DNA of 64,000 bases from positions 7,918,013 through 7,982,012 of the forward strand of contig NC_023749.2 in the NCBI RefSeq assembly GCF_000499845.2, given 5' to 3'. Under the pieces are notes generated by a model. That model was not told where the DNA came from. It worked only from the letters and a program-made list of their open reading frames with translations, and did not search any database. The position numbers were made by a program, and so were the translations under genes. The stretch is from Phaseolus vulgaris (taxonomy: Eukaryota; Streptophyta; Magnoliopsida; Fabales; Fabaceae). The first letter of the stretch is position 1. Every line of letters starts with the position of its first letter. Below, in pieces: positions 9,944 through 21,284 of this stretch.

Positions 9944-12838
9944 TCAATCAGATAAACCAGCCTTGGCCTTTAGATGCGCCTTGAATTCCATAATGTCACC
10001 CTCCCATCTAGTCACACTTTGATTAGCACATATCCATATTTCATGGGCCACCTGATTTATGAGCCTGAAATCATGGCTCACAAGCACCAAGCCACCGTCC
10101 CATTCATTCAATGCCTCAGCCAAAGAATCAATTGTCTCAATATCCAAATGATTAGTTGGTTCATCCAAAAGAAGCATTTGCGGCTGCCTCCAAGCTAACC
10201 AAGCAAATATCACTCGACTCCTCTGCCCATCAGACAAGTTCTTCATTGGCATCACCTGGGCTTTACCTGATAGGCCAAACTTTCCAATCGCTGCCCTCAT
10301 CTTCTCTTCCTCGTTTCCAGGATATTCTCTAATCATATACTGTAGAGCAGACATCTCCAAGTCTAGCTTTTCAGCCAGATGCTGGTGATATTGAGCAATC
10401 CGAAGATGATTATGGCGCCTAACCATGCCATCACTAGGCATCAAATCACCTGTCATTAGCTTCAGTAGTGTACTCTTCCCAGCACCATTGGGTCCAACCA
10501 GTGCAACCCTAGAATCTAAATCAACCCCAAAGTCAATGTTCTTGTATATGAGGTTATCCGGAGTGTAACCAAATGCCACCTCAACAAACTGGAGAACAGG
10601 AGGGGGGAGTTTTCCAACATCAGTAAAACGGAATACCAAAACCTTGTCCCTGACCACCTTCTCTGCAAGCCCACCACGTTCCATTTTTGCCAATGTTTTC
10701 TCCTTACTCTGTGCCTGGCGAGCTAGTTTGGCAGAACCATGACCAAATCGAGCAATATATTCCTTCATCGAGGAAATCTGCTCCTGCTCCCACTTATACT
10801 GTTTCATCTGGTTCTCTTCTAGCTCAGAACGTGTCTGAACATATTGATCATAGTTACCAGTATAAAGCTTCAGTTTTTTGCTTTGCATGTGGATAATATT
10901 TGTGCAGACACCATTAAGAAAGTCCTGAGAGTGTGAAATCACAACCAGAATACGTTCAAACTTCTTCAAACTCTCCTCCAGCCACACACAAGCTTCCAAA
11001 TCTGCAAACAGATTTAAATAAAAAAATTAATAACATGTAGGAAGAAATTTCCAGGAATAACAACAATAATAATAGTGGAACTAAATGCCCGAATCAAATT
11101 CAATATAATTAAATATGCATAAAATGCACAAGATGGACAATTCCCAAGGTAGAGAATATACCAAGATGATTGGTTGGCTCATCGAGTAGAAGAATGGTTG
11201 GGTTCATGAATAGGGCTCGTGCTAATGCAATTCTCATTCTCCAACCACCAGAAAAATCACGTGTCTTTTTTGCCTGCATTTGCTTGTCAAAGCCTAGACC
11301 ATGTAAGATTTCAGCAGCACGCTTTTCTGCAGTTGCTGCATCTAGGGCATCCAATCGCTCATAAACACGTTCCAGGGATTCACCGCCTCCATCATCCTAG
11401 AACCATGATTTAAGCAACAAAGTTAGCAAGCCAACAAAATTTAAAAACAAAACGGGTAAAATCTAGATACATAATTACTTAAACAAACCTGTGCAGACAA
11501 AAGTTCAACTTCTTTCTCCAATTTCAACCTTTCTTCGTCACAGCTTATGACAGCTTCCAGAGCAGACATGTCAGAGGCTTCAATCTCCCTCGTAAGGTGG
11601 TAGATATCCATATGGTCAGGAATTGGAAGTTCCCGATGACCAATGGCTGTAAGCAGTGTAGATTTTCCACAACCATTTAACCCAAGTAAACCATAACGCC
11701 TGAAATAAATTCAGAAACAATCACAATCATTGGTAAAAATTTAAGCAATGAATACATGCATCACATCTGCACCAGTAAGGGAAAGGAGAACAAACCTTCC
11801 ATAATTAAGCTCCAGTTCGGAATCAACAATGAGATCATGACCATGGAATGTAACAGATAGAGATTCTATCTGCAATTTAAAAAAAAAACAATTACATCAA
11901 TACAAAACACTAATCACTTTTAACATTAACAGAGTCATAATTAATTTGGCAGAAATGTCCATTAACTGCACAACATTACCTACCTCAAAAGGGTTTGTAA
12001 TGGGTGAGTATTTTGTTAGATTCACAAAGGAGAATCATGGCAACATGGTAGAATAGCCATGCAATAGACCCAACTGCCCAGCTAGGCGCTCAAATACGTG
12101 CACGCACGCTAGCAACAATAAGCTACACGTAAGACTCACTAAACCGGGAATGTCTACCACAGTCTAGAAAACTTACACATTATCAAGATAGATTATTGCT
12201 ACTTTAAGGATGCAGGCAACAAGTGCGTCAATAAATTTAGGTATGTTGTGAACTTCGTTCTAAAAGAATGTATACACTTAACAGGATAAATAATTTATGA
12301 AAGTTCTCGACAGATTTTTGTGCTTTTCATAAACTAAGGCAAAATTTCTCAATATTTCTCAATAAAAGTGCATACAAAATAAGCCTTAGCGCTAAATTGC
12401 TAAACATTATGCTGTCTGGTAACACATCATCAATCATTTACAGTACAGTTCAAAAAGACCTAGCATAAAATAAACCTCTCTATGATACATGATACATCTA
12501 AAATAAACTTCTGTTCGCAGTTTTTTCTTCAATTATACAAGAACAATTATATTGCGAGAAAAATCCCTACAACGAGGATATTCACGTGTAAGTCTGCAAT
12601 CGCTGCAGTCACGGTTAGTGTTACTCACTCGAATATCTCTAGAAAGAGGATGTGAACAGAGGACTCCAGTACAGGTCCGATCCGATATATGCATATCAGC
12701 AATTCCGTTGGCAGCCTTCTCGGCGGCTTTGGAAGAAGCAGCGGCGACGACAGCAGCGGCGGCGGCCTTTCCACCTCTTTTAGCGGCGGCGGCGGCCTTC
12801 TTCTGTGCAGCCTTTTTCTTGCTAGCGTCGGACACCAT
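9944..12838 (-). CDS. ABCF1: ABC transporter F family member 1 (GCN20-type ATPase), five exons
   Basis: A soluble twin-ATPase ABC protein without membrane segments. The ABCF family works at ribosomes in translation control (yeast GCN20, ARB1). Exons, in transcript order: 12838-12629, 11869-11796, 11699-11489, 11396-11162, 11001-9944. All introns are GT-AG, and the exons sum to 1788 bp, giving 595 aa, the length I recall for Arabidopsis ABCF1. First ATPase: Walker A GLNGCGKS at residues 101-108, signature FSGG near 213-216, Walker [10 protein letters not shown] near 234-242. Second: Walker A GPNGAGKS at 413-420, signature LSDGQ at 499-503, DEPTNH from 523. The N terminus is Lys/Ala-rich (about residues 6-45). 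The ABCF linker, with [20 protein letters not shown], lies between the two domains. No frame break is visible, so I judge it functional. Confidence 0.96.
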
Positions 12839-12913
12839 CCTCGATCGATAACAGTATACGAATTAGGAACAAAACTTTGGATCGGAAAGGAGAGACGAAG
12901 AGAGATCTATAGT

Positions 12914-13037
12914 ATGACCCTAGGGTTTCGGTGAACGAAGAGAAAGAGAAAACGAACCCGAGAGAAAGCTTAGGGTTCGAGGTTTGCGTTATGAAGGAGA
13001 GAGTTGTGGCGGTGTGAGGGGAAGTTTGGTATATATA
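12914..13037 (-). promoter_or_regulatory. ABCF1 core promoter and leader with telo-boxes
   Basis: On the minus strand TATATATA lies at 13030-13037, about 190 bp before the ATG, followed by a CT-rich tract (GA repeat on the plus strand, 13037-13051). AAACCCTA (telo-box type) lies at 12921-12928, with a similar AACCCTA near 12971. Telo-boxes are typical of plant ribosomal and translation genes, which fits an ABCF protein. Confidence 0.6.
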
Positions 13038-13051
13038 GAGAGAGAGAGAGG

Positions 13052-13374
13052 GAGGTGTGGGCTTCCGCTTTGGTTGCGTGTTCGAGTTGGACTGTGACTG
13101 AGAAAGGTAACGTCAAATTATAAATTTGTGCCAACCAAGTGCTGCTTTTATGCAACTAAGGCCACAATTGAAACTTAAGTTCCTTATTATGATGGGCTTT
13201 CTAGCCTGTTCTTTTATTTTGATATTGTAAATGGGCCAGCCCAGATCTTTCTCCAAAGATACCTTATTCGGATCAAAATATCTAGTATCTTCTCCGTTAC
13301 TATGTGAGTATAATTTTTCTATCATGCCTACTTTATCCTTTTTTTTTCTTTCGGCAATTAGGGAGTTGTTGCAA
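13052..13374. other. Intergenic DNA upstream of ABCF1
   Basis: Mixed-composition sequence between the ABCF1 promoter and a MITE. The frame at 13113-13430 on the minus strand resembles nothing I know and runs across the MITE boundary, so I do not call it a gene. Confidence 0.55.
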
Positions 13375-13383
13375 TAAAAGATA

Positions 13384-13746
13384 GGCAATTTCTTCCTCCA
13401 CCATATCAATTTCAACATGTACCCAACCAACTCTAGAAAATGACAAAAATACCCCTCCTAAATAACGAAAATAACCTTACATAAAAATGGGAAAAATTAT
13501 TTTTGAAACTTTTATCTGAAATATTTTGGATTTCAATTTTCGGAACATATTTTTAATTCTGAAATTTTTTATCCAGAATGTATTTTTAGTTGTGTTCAGA
13601 ATTTTTTTTCCAGCAGCATGTATTTTTTTATTTCTCAATTATAATTATTATTTTGGATTTTTTAATTTGAAATAAGGGTAGTTTTGGAAATTTAAAAAAT
13701 TGATATGGTGGAGGTTAAAATTGATATGGTGCAGGAAGAATTTGCC
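13384..13746. mobile_element. Mutator-type MITE with 9-bp target duplication
   Basis: A 363-bp element starts GGCAATTTCTTCCTCCACC and ends with the inverted match GGTGCAGGAAGAATTTGCC. The inverted repeats are about 30 bp long with two mismatches and include CATATCAATTT. The direct repeat TAAAAGATA flanks it at 13375-13383 and 13747-13755, a perfect 9-bp duplication, which is the hallmark of Mutator-like transposons. It encodes no protein. Confidence 0.9.
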
Positions 13747-13755
13747 TAAAAGATA

Positions 13756-14103
13756 TTCTCTAAAAAAGTATTTTTTTTAAAGAAACGAAGTGGACCAAAC
13801 ATATTTTTGGCAAAAAATAATCAACTAAATTTTATTAAGATTGGATACATTAGGTCCATAATGCAAGAAAACATCATCAAACTATCAAACCCAAATAGTA
13901 TATTTATATTGTTATTTTGTGTAATATCAGGAAAATAATATAATAAAACAAAACAAAACCAAAAATAATATATATTAATAATGTCAACTATTTAATACTA
14001 TAATCTAACTAAAATATATATGTAAAAAATTAATCATTTTAATTGTGTGAAAAATAAGTTTAATGATTGTTATAATAATCACGGTAGAAGTTTGTTAAGC
14101 TTT
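13756..14103. other. AT-rich intergenic DNA
   Basis: No gene, repeat boundary or regulatory element is recognisable in this short AT-rich stretch. Confidence 0.6.
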
Positions 14104-14318
14104 TGTTATAATTACTCTAAAATTAGGTTATATTCGTGTCTTTTTATATATGAGTGAGTTCCTTTAATAAGAGATAAGTAGGCTCCATGTGTCTTACAAC
14201 GCTTAATTTAAAACAACTTAGTCTATGATTTATTATACTAGTTTCGAAACGTCTTAATCTATTATAAAATCTTTCATCCAGTTTGATTGTCTTTTGGGCC
14301 TCGCATGTGCATTGGACC
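14104..14318 (-). repeat. Putative LTR copy of the gypsy wreck (low-coordinate side)
   Basis: The segment starts TGTTATAATTACTCT and aligns along about 200 bp with 23382-23578, sharing CTTAATTTAAAACAACTTA and TTTATTATACTA. After GCATGTGCATTGG it continues differently, so this copy may be longer than the other or recombined. Confidence 0.5.
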
Positions 14319-14502
14319 TTGGTAGTCTCTGCCTTTGAGACACTTTGTCCATAAAGTGTGTTCCTGATTGCATTTGGGCCACGGGGAATCGTTGGGCCTT
14401 TGTTGTGTGCGCTCTCTGGTGGTGTATGTTGTAGGGGGGTTTCGAATTGGACTTTTGGAGGTGAGTTGAGTCGTTGTTGAGTGTATTGCATATTAGGGTT
14501 AA

Positions 14503-16918
14503 GACTATTTCTTCCTACACCTCATCCACTTCTTCATCAACCCCGTAAACTTTAAAATTCCTAAATTAACCTTCAGTAAAAATATAAAAATAGAAAGCAA
14601 TGTTTTACGGTTTCATGCTGAGTGAAAAAGGTGTGTGGGTTAAAGGTGGCGGTGGTGGTGGTGTTGATGGTCGTTGCTGATGTAATTCTCAGGTGAGTTT
14701 TTTTTTGCTTCATTACACACGATTCCCTTGACTTTTTATGTTCTGGATAAGGTAATCCGTCAGATCAACAAATCATAAAATCCATAAATAACATTCTGGA
14801 TTATTCAGTTTGTAATTTACCATTGTGTTCTGTATTAGATAACCCAGAAAGTTAATCCAAATTTGAAACTAAGTTTTGTGTTACATAATCCGAAACACAA
14901 ATAATGAATTTTAAAACTTTCAGATTAGGAAATTCGTATACATACGGGATCTGGAAATGAAGCAAAACTCATGTTTCTAGGATGCGTAATCCGATAATAA
15001 TATTTTAAGTTATAAAATGACTTATGGATTACCCAATCCAAAAGTCATTTTTTAGTTATAATATGCCTTAAGGATTACCCAATTCGAAAGTCATATTTTA
15101 GTTAGCAAATAACTTATGGATTATCCAATCCGGAAGGTATTTTTTTGTTATCAAATAACTTATGAATTACCTAATTCAACAACTATTTTTTAGTTATAAA
15201 TGACTTATGGATTTCCCAATCCATAAGCTATTTTTCAGTTATCAAATGAGTTACGGATTATCCAATCCGGAAGGAAAATTGAATGTTGTTTTTAATTTGC
15301 ATAATTGTGCAAATTTGCATGAAAATTTGAATAAAATGGAAATTTATGTGTTATTAATGAAGGTGGGAGTATGGACCTGGAGGTTGGATTGTTTAAAAAA
15401 TGATTAGATGAGGTAGAAATGTTTGTGTAGTATGAAAGACTTAATGAATTATGTGCATGAACATGAATTGGTTGAAGGGGACCATGGTACCCATTTTACA
15501 ACATATAAGGTGAATATCATTTCATTCATGTTAGGGTATTATAATCTGAAGTGATCTTGTAATATTGTTAAAATAACTTTGTGCAGGGGTTTCCTTCGTG
15601 AGAATACTTACTTGAATAAGTTCGTAGGGTTGGTTATGGACTTGGTTTTGTTATTGTCATTATTAGATCTTACACAACAAATGGAAAGTAAGGGAGAAAG
15701 ACATATGTCTTATTAGGTTGTGAAAGGGGGGTAGGTACAAAAAGTACAAGGATGGTTTGGAGGTTACTATAACTTGTACTAAAAAATGTCATTGTCTCTT
15801 TAAATTGCAAGGTAAACCTATTGGAATAGGTCAAGGTTGGGTACTTAAGGTAATACGTGGTACTCATAATCATGATTTGTATGTACATTAGTTGATCATC
15901 CATATGCGGGTAGATTAAAAGCGAATAAACATTTTATGCTTGTTGATATGACTAAAAGCATGGTTAAGCTAGGTAACATACTACGTACTTTGAAGTAGAA
16001 CAACAAGGATAATATGACAACAATAAAGCAAGTATACAATGCAAGATACTTCTACAAGAGATCAATTAGAGGACCAAGAATTGAATTACAACAGTTAATG
16101 ATGTTGTTAGACCATGACAACTATCTTCACCAGAGTACGTGTCATGAGTGTTCCAATGTTGTTAGTGACATTTTTTGGACTCGTCCTAATGCTGTGAAAC
16201 TTTTGAATTCATTTAACATTGTATTCTTGATTGGATACGACTTACAAAATGAAAAAATATTGACTTCATTTACTTGAGATTGTTGGTGTGACTTATACAT
16301 GTTTGTCCTTCTCTATTAGTTTTGCGTTCTTATCTAGTGAGAAAGAAAATAGGGTTGAAGTCATTGTTTGTGATAGAGATCTTGTTTTGATGAATGTCAT
16401 CAATGTTGTGTTTCTAAAAGTAACAAACCTTTTTTTTCGGTTTCACATAAATAAGAATGTCAAAGCAAAATGTAAAATGTTGGTAGATTATGTCGAGACT
16501 TGGCAAGTTGTGATGGATCTGTGGAGGATTGTCATTAACTATACATAGTTTGCTAAATTTGATGGGTTTGTTAAATTTTTTTAAACTATTTGTTCACCAT
16601 GGTCATTATTTGTTGAATATGTAAAGAACACATGGATTATTCCGCACAAATAAAAGTTTGTTAAGTGTTGGAGAAATTTGTTAATGCAACTGGGAAATGC
16701 AACACAAACAAGTATGTCTGTAAATGTTGAGATGCATTTTATATCAAAATATGCTTTTACTTTGTTTAGAATGTGTATAACGTCTAATTATTTTATGTTT
16801 TATACTTAAGGTTGAATCAGCTTATTGATCTTTGAAACAAGTATTACAAAATAACATAGGAGACATGTGTTCGGGTTGAGATGCTATAAAACACGTTATT
16901 ATACTTCAACATGAGGAT
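14503..16918 (+). pseudogene. MULE / FAR1-like transposase relic
   Basis: Broken frames from about 15420 to 16918 follow the order of a plant Mutator-like transposase of the FAR1-related type. Recognisable pieces: HPYAGRLKANKHFMLVDMTK (about 15895), TTIKQVYNARYFYKRS (16020), DIFWTRPNAVKLLNSF (16170), VIVCDRDLVLMNVINVVF (16355), FRFHINKNVKAKCKMLVD (16438), VEYVKNTWIIPHK (16610), and at the end VESAY-SLKQVLQNN with LQHE. Between them are stops and frame changes. A terminal-like sequence at 14503 (GACTATTTCTTCCTACACC) resembles the terminus of the MITE at 13384. No right terminus is found. The relic is dead. Confidence 0.75.
15010..15275. repeat. 46-bp tandem repeat, six units
   Basis: Units begin at about 15010, 15056, 15102, 15148, 15194 and 15239. 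Each has a core like CTTATGGATTACCCAATCC followed by AAAAGTCATTTTTTAG. Divergence between units is moderate, and more degenerate copies extend left to about 14880. Subterminal tandem repeats are common in Mutator-like and other DNA transposons, and this block lies near the left end of the MULE relic. Confidence 0.85.
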
Positions 16919-17917
16919 GCTTGGAGCCTATTAAATATTGACGTCATTTCTTGATTACTTCTGTGAGCATACATCTCACAGACATACATTGAGGATGCTT
17001 GGAGCCTTGGGCCCATCTTTTTATTGAAGAATTCTAGCGGGTGCCCTTCTTGGTTGAGCACTTCTCCTACCGCGACTGCTGATGCGTCTGTTTCAACTAC
17101 TAACGACAAGGTGAAATTTGGAAGCTTTAGCATAGACATTTTTTAAATTTGTAATTCCTCAAATGCCTGCAATGTGAGCTTTGGCTATCTAAATGTTTTG
17201 TATTGTAAAAAAATTGGTGAGAGGAGCGACGAGAGTTGCATAATGATGAAAGAATTTCCTATAGAGGTTGAGGAAACCCCACAAATCCGTGAGGGAACGT
17301 GGATGTGGGAATTTTTTAATTGCATTCACTTTTCATGGGTCTGGGAAGACCTAGCCGAAATTATATGGGCCAAGTAACTAACTTGATTGATTTGTGGCAA
17401 AACTACACTTGGTTAGCTTAGGAAAAAAAATTGTGCATGTAAACTTGTAAGCTAGTCTTTAAATGAACAATGTGATCCTCTAAATTAGAACTGTAAATGA
17501 GAATATCATAAAAAAAAACTTGGACAAACCGGCATTGGTAGGGTCTCAAAATATTATTCATCGTTTTCTGAAAGGTTGAAGGTGCATTAGTCAAGCCAAA
17601 AGGTATGACCAAAAATTCATAGTGGTTATCAATAGTGTGAAATGTGGTTTTCTTAGTGTCTCTGGGGAGAAGTAGGATTTGGTGATATCCTAAGTAGAGA
17701 TCTATTTTAGAAAAAACTGTAGCTGAGCCTAGTTCATCGAGAAATTCATCGATGATAGGAATAAGGAATCGACCATGAATTGTGATTGCACTTATGGCTC
17801 TTTAATCAACATAAAAGCGCCAAGAACCATCTTTTTTTTTATCAAGAGGACTGGTAAGGAGAAGGGGCTAGTGTTAGGCTTAATAATGCCTTCTTGAAAC
17901 ATATAAGATATGAGTTA
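16919..17917 (-). pseudogene. Gypsy reverse transcriptase and RNase H relic, downstream part
   Basis: Minus-strand frames show the reverse transcriptase from its N-terminal part (KPNTSPFSLPVLLIKKKDGS near 17860) through VIPFGLTNAPSTFQ (about 17600) and FFYDILIYS, which replaces the catalytic YVDD-type box, to the RNase H region with VVETDASAVAVGEVLNQEG and KMGPRLQASSMYV (17000-17110). Stops and frameshifts are common. The frame ends at 16919 in RQYLIGSKHP, where it meets the MULE relic. The integrase part is missing. This belongs with the pieces at 21703-23381. Confidence 0.82.
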
Positions 17918-17955
17918 CACTACAAAAAACAGTGTAAAAAATGGCGGTTTTATTA

Positions 17956-17977
17956 TGGCGGTTATTAATAACCGCCA
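17956..17977. repeat. Perfect 22-bp palindrome in the CACTA subterminal region
   Basis: The centre GGCGGTTATTAATAACCGCC reads identically on both strands, with one more T/A pair outside it. It contains two inverted copies of the subterminal motif and lies 38 bp inside the left end. Confidence 0.9.
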
Positions 17978-18229
17978 CAATTTTCAGTATAATATGTCAT
18001 TTGACTAAGCGCCACAATTATCCTTGTATAATACGTCATTTCAGTATAATATATCATTTTTAACTGTCGCAATTATCCTTAAAAAAATAAATTCCCAATT
18101 TTTTCCCTCCATACACCATTTCTCATTATTCATTTTTTTTAAAGCTTGCTTTCACTTAGAAATTGATTTTTTTTTTAAAACTTACTTTTCCTTGGAAAAT
18201 AAATATTTTTTGAAAATTTGCTTTGAGTT

Positions 18230-18540
18230 TGGAAACCAAACCCTAACACCTCTTCCATATCTCTGCTCCACACCCCTAACGTCTCTTTCCTCTCTCTGCT
18301 CCACACCCCTAAGTCTCTTCCCTTTCTCTGCTTCACACGAAACGAAACCCTAACGCCTCTTCCACCTGGCTGCTCCTCACGAAACTCAAACGCCTGTGTC
18401 CTCTCACGAAACCCTAACGCCTCTGTCCTCTCACGAAACTAACGCTCACTCTCGGGTCCGCCATCGCCACCTCCGCGCAAGGATTCAACGTTTGTTCAGG
18501 TTCGTTTCGTTTCGTTTCGTTTCTTCTATCTGCAACTAAA
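18230..18540 (+). other. Leader-like region with CCCTAACG repeats inside CACTA
   Basis: Short repeated segments such as CACGAAACCCTAACGCCTCT and CTCTGCTCCACACCCCTAA alternate here, followed by GTTTCGTTTCGTTTCGTTTC (from about 18506). The composition resembles a plant 5' UTR. It may be the leader of the captured gene or of the transposon gene. No coding frame is supported. Confidence 0.45.
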
Positions 18541-19823
18541 ACCCTATCTCGTGTTCAATTTCGTCTACCATTTTTACTCGTTTCAACTGCATTTCGGGTA
18601 TCTCTGCCTCTGGTCTCTGTTATCTCCAGGAACTAAGTCTCTTGGAGATCACTGCCTCACCCTATCTTAGGTGGCCTCTGCTTCTCTCGTGTTGGTTTGA
18701 CAATCTCTGCCTGTCACTAAGAAATTTTATTGTTAATTGTGAATATCATCATTATTAGGTAATTTATTTTATCATTTTTGAGAATTTGTATGTATATTGT
18801 ATATGATATATAAACAATTTTCAGAATAGCAAGCAGCTATCTCATAGGGCTTTTTGGGACAGGCTTGTGTTGTGAGTTGTTTCTCTTTCAAAATTTTATG
18901 TTGAATGCCTTTATTGAGTTGGGACTGTTAAAGTGACATATACACTAGTCCTGGTTGGTCATTTTTACTGTCTGTAAGTGTGGCACCTTGTCATACAGTA
19001 ATCTACGCTTAGATTAAACATTTTAGGAGACTGAAACTGCATTTTACAGGTTTGTAATCAGGTATGTGAGCTGTCCTGGAGAAAAAAACGAGTACATATT
19101 GCAATAAATTTCTAAAAGCTATTGCTGCAAATTTTTAATACATAGATAAAAAATTGTGTTGTTCACTAATGCTAATTTTTTTCTTAGCAACTGATTTTTT
19201 TTGTTTGATTCTGTATGTGCAGTATAAAGGTATGTGTTATAGAAGTATTCTATATAGCACCATCCCCCTGTCGAGTTTTTAATTTTTGATATCTATTATT
19301 TGTGAATTATTATAACTATATTGGCACATACCCTGTCACCAATCTATACCATTTTCTTAATAATAAATAGTACTAGGTAATGTTGCCAAACTCTCTAGTT
19401 AACTGTTCGGCTGGTATAAACGTAGTTGAGGTTTCCAGCAAATAGACTTAGGATGCAGGAGGAATGTGCTTTTCTGGGTAGTGTTTTCCTTGGCCAAAGA
19501 ACTTCATCCCTCACATGCTTAAGGCTATGTTTTAAGGACTTACAAATTTAAGTTTGTACCGTGATTATCCTAAGCTTAAGGCTATCCTTAATGTTTACAA
19601 AATGATTAATGTTTTGTTAGCAGGTTAATTTAAGCTTCACTTAATTAAATTAACACAATTATACCACTAAAATCATCCCATTTAATGGGTGAATTGGCCT
19701 AAATGTAGTTTGTGGATATTATATGAAATGATTCACTCACTAGATTTTTTCTAAATCCGAAAAATATGTCCAAACTTTAGTCAGATTGCATTGTTATATG
19801 TAATTGGTTTCCTTTCTTTCCAG

Positions 19824-20304
19824 GAAACATTCCATGCAGAGTCCTCATTTTTGGCTAGAGTTGACCAGTCTGATGAAGAGGGGCTAATTATTGATTTTCG
19901 CATATTTTATGGTATGCTTCATCCTTTGATTCATGTTTTGTTTTGTTTTTGTGCTTGATAATGATTGATTTGCATTCAAGATCCTTAATTGCATATAGGC
20001 CTGCAATACATTGTTAATTCTTGATTGTCGCATATTTTATGGTATGCTTCATCCTTTGATTCATGTTTTGTTTTGTTTTTGTGCTTGATAATGATTGATT
20101 TGCATTCAATATCCTTAATTGCATATGGGTCTGCAATACATTTAGCTTGTTTTTCTCATTTGGATTTCTTTTTTGTTTTGCGGGACACTTTTAAAGGAGT
20201 TACATGAAGTAAAGAGGAAAAGTGCTGCTCTTCAAATGCAACAGTTTGTCGGAGAGGAAAAGAATGATTTATTGGATTAATTGAGATCTCTTCAACCTGA
20301 ACAG
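19824..20304 (+). pseudogene. Captured host exons resembling a DUF760 / UV-B-induced protein gene
   Basis: Two exon-like segments with splice-site-like edges lie inside the CACTA element. The first (19824-19911) follows TTTCCAG and reads ETFHAESSFLARVDQSDEEG, then LIIDFRIFY, ending before GTATGC. The second (20197-20304) reads ELHEVKRKSAALQMQQFVG, then EEKNDLL, a TAA stop at 20278-20280, and LRSLQPEQ before GT. These strings resemble, from memory, the plant DUF760 family that includes Arabidopsis At3g17800. As spliced here the phases do not fit and a stop is present, so it is a dead gene fragment. The family name needs a database search. Confidence 0.55.
19891..20150 (+). repeat. 130-bp tandem duplication in the captured gene
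   Basis: The segment 19891-20020 recurs at 20021-20150 with very few differences. It includes the end of the first captured exon and its donor site (CATATTTTATGGTATGCTTC) plus following intron sequence. Confidence 0.9.
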
Positions 20305-20713
20305 GTTTTCCCCTTTTCTGGAATTTCCGATTATCCTTGCATTTGGACCTATTCTCCTTTGGTGCTTTTTGCTCTGTTACATTTGTGGCTCATTATCTTA
20401 ACCATGAATAGGATTCTTTCTGATATAATTTTTTTCGTATTCAGTCAAGTTGTTTTTCTCTCTTATTTTAAAATACTATCAATGATATATTTGAAAATCT
20501 TTTTATTCATTTAACTGAACCTAAGTGGTGAGAAGGTTATTTGTTGTTCTGAAGGTTGTCAAATTGATATTCAAATTGTGAGTTGTAAAACTAACTTTTG
20601 AATCATAATTTTGGAGCATAAATTTTATCACATTGTGGTGCACAGAGGGTACAGTGCGCCCAGCAGTGATGACTTGTGTGGAAGGAATGTAGAATCATAA
20701 TTATATAAAATGA

Positions 20714-21070
20714 ATGATGATGATGATATTGTTGATGATCCGTAACTGTAGCTCAAATGAAGAGGATAAGGTAACTCAAATGGAAAATGAGTTTGCAACT
20801 CTGAAAAATCAAATGAACACTTTGCTTGCATATATTGCTTCAAGAAAAGATGTTCCAGAACATTTTGCTGCAATGGCAACTAATTTGGTTCATGCATCCA
20901 CCAATGAGGTATTAATATATTTAAATATTTATTGGTGTCTTTTATTTTATAATTATAAACATACAAATTCATTAACTTAAAATTATTTATTTCAGGCATC
21001 AGATTATGGAAGTGGTGCTCCATCACCTAATCAAGTAATAGGATCAAGTGCCGGAAGCAAAACTAATTAG
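20714..21070 (+). CDS. Small CACTA-encoded protein end (Ptta/En/Spm type)
   Basis: A reading frame with VTQMENEFATLKNQMNTLL, then AYIASRKDVPEHFAAMATN, ends at 20908 in STNE before GTATTA. An acceptor TTTCAG ends at 20996 and the frame continues ASDYGSGAPSPNQVIGSSA to a TAG ending at 21070. The join keeps the frame (phase 0). Such short coiled, Ser/Pro-ending proteins form the C terminus of plant Ptta/En/Spm transposase-like ORFs. Only this end is recognisable; the start codon of the full protein is not clear. Confidence 0.6.
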
Positions 21071-21284
21071 GGATGTGTGTTTTAATTTTAAATTTGATTA
21101 GGGATATATGAACTTTTGAACAATTATGTGTTGTAATTTTGAACTTGATTAGGGATGTATGAACTTTTTATGTGTTTTAATTTTCAATTACATATAAACT
21201 TTTGAACATTATTATGTGTGCTTTAATTTTCAATGAAATGAATGGATGATTATAACTTTATACATTATTTTATTTTATTATGAA

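Noticed and set aside
12552..12851. Plus-strand 99-aa frame rich in Ala and Ser
   Set aside because: It is the antisense of ABCF1 exon 1, whose Ala/Lys codons give a long open frame on the other strand.
13113..13430. Minus-strand 105-aa frame
   Set aside because: No recognisable similarity, and it runs over the MITE boundary, so it cannot be an old gene.
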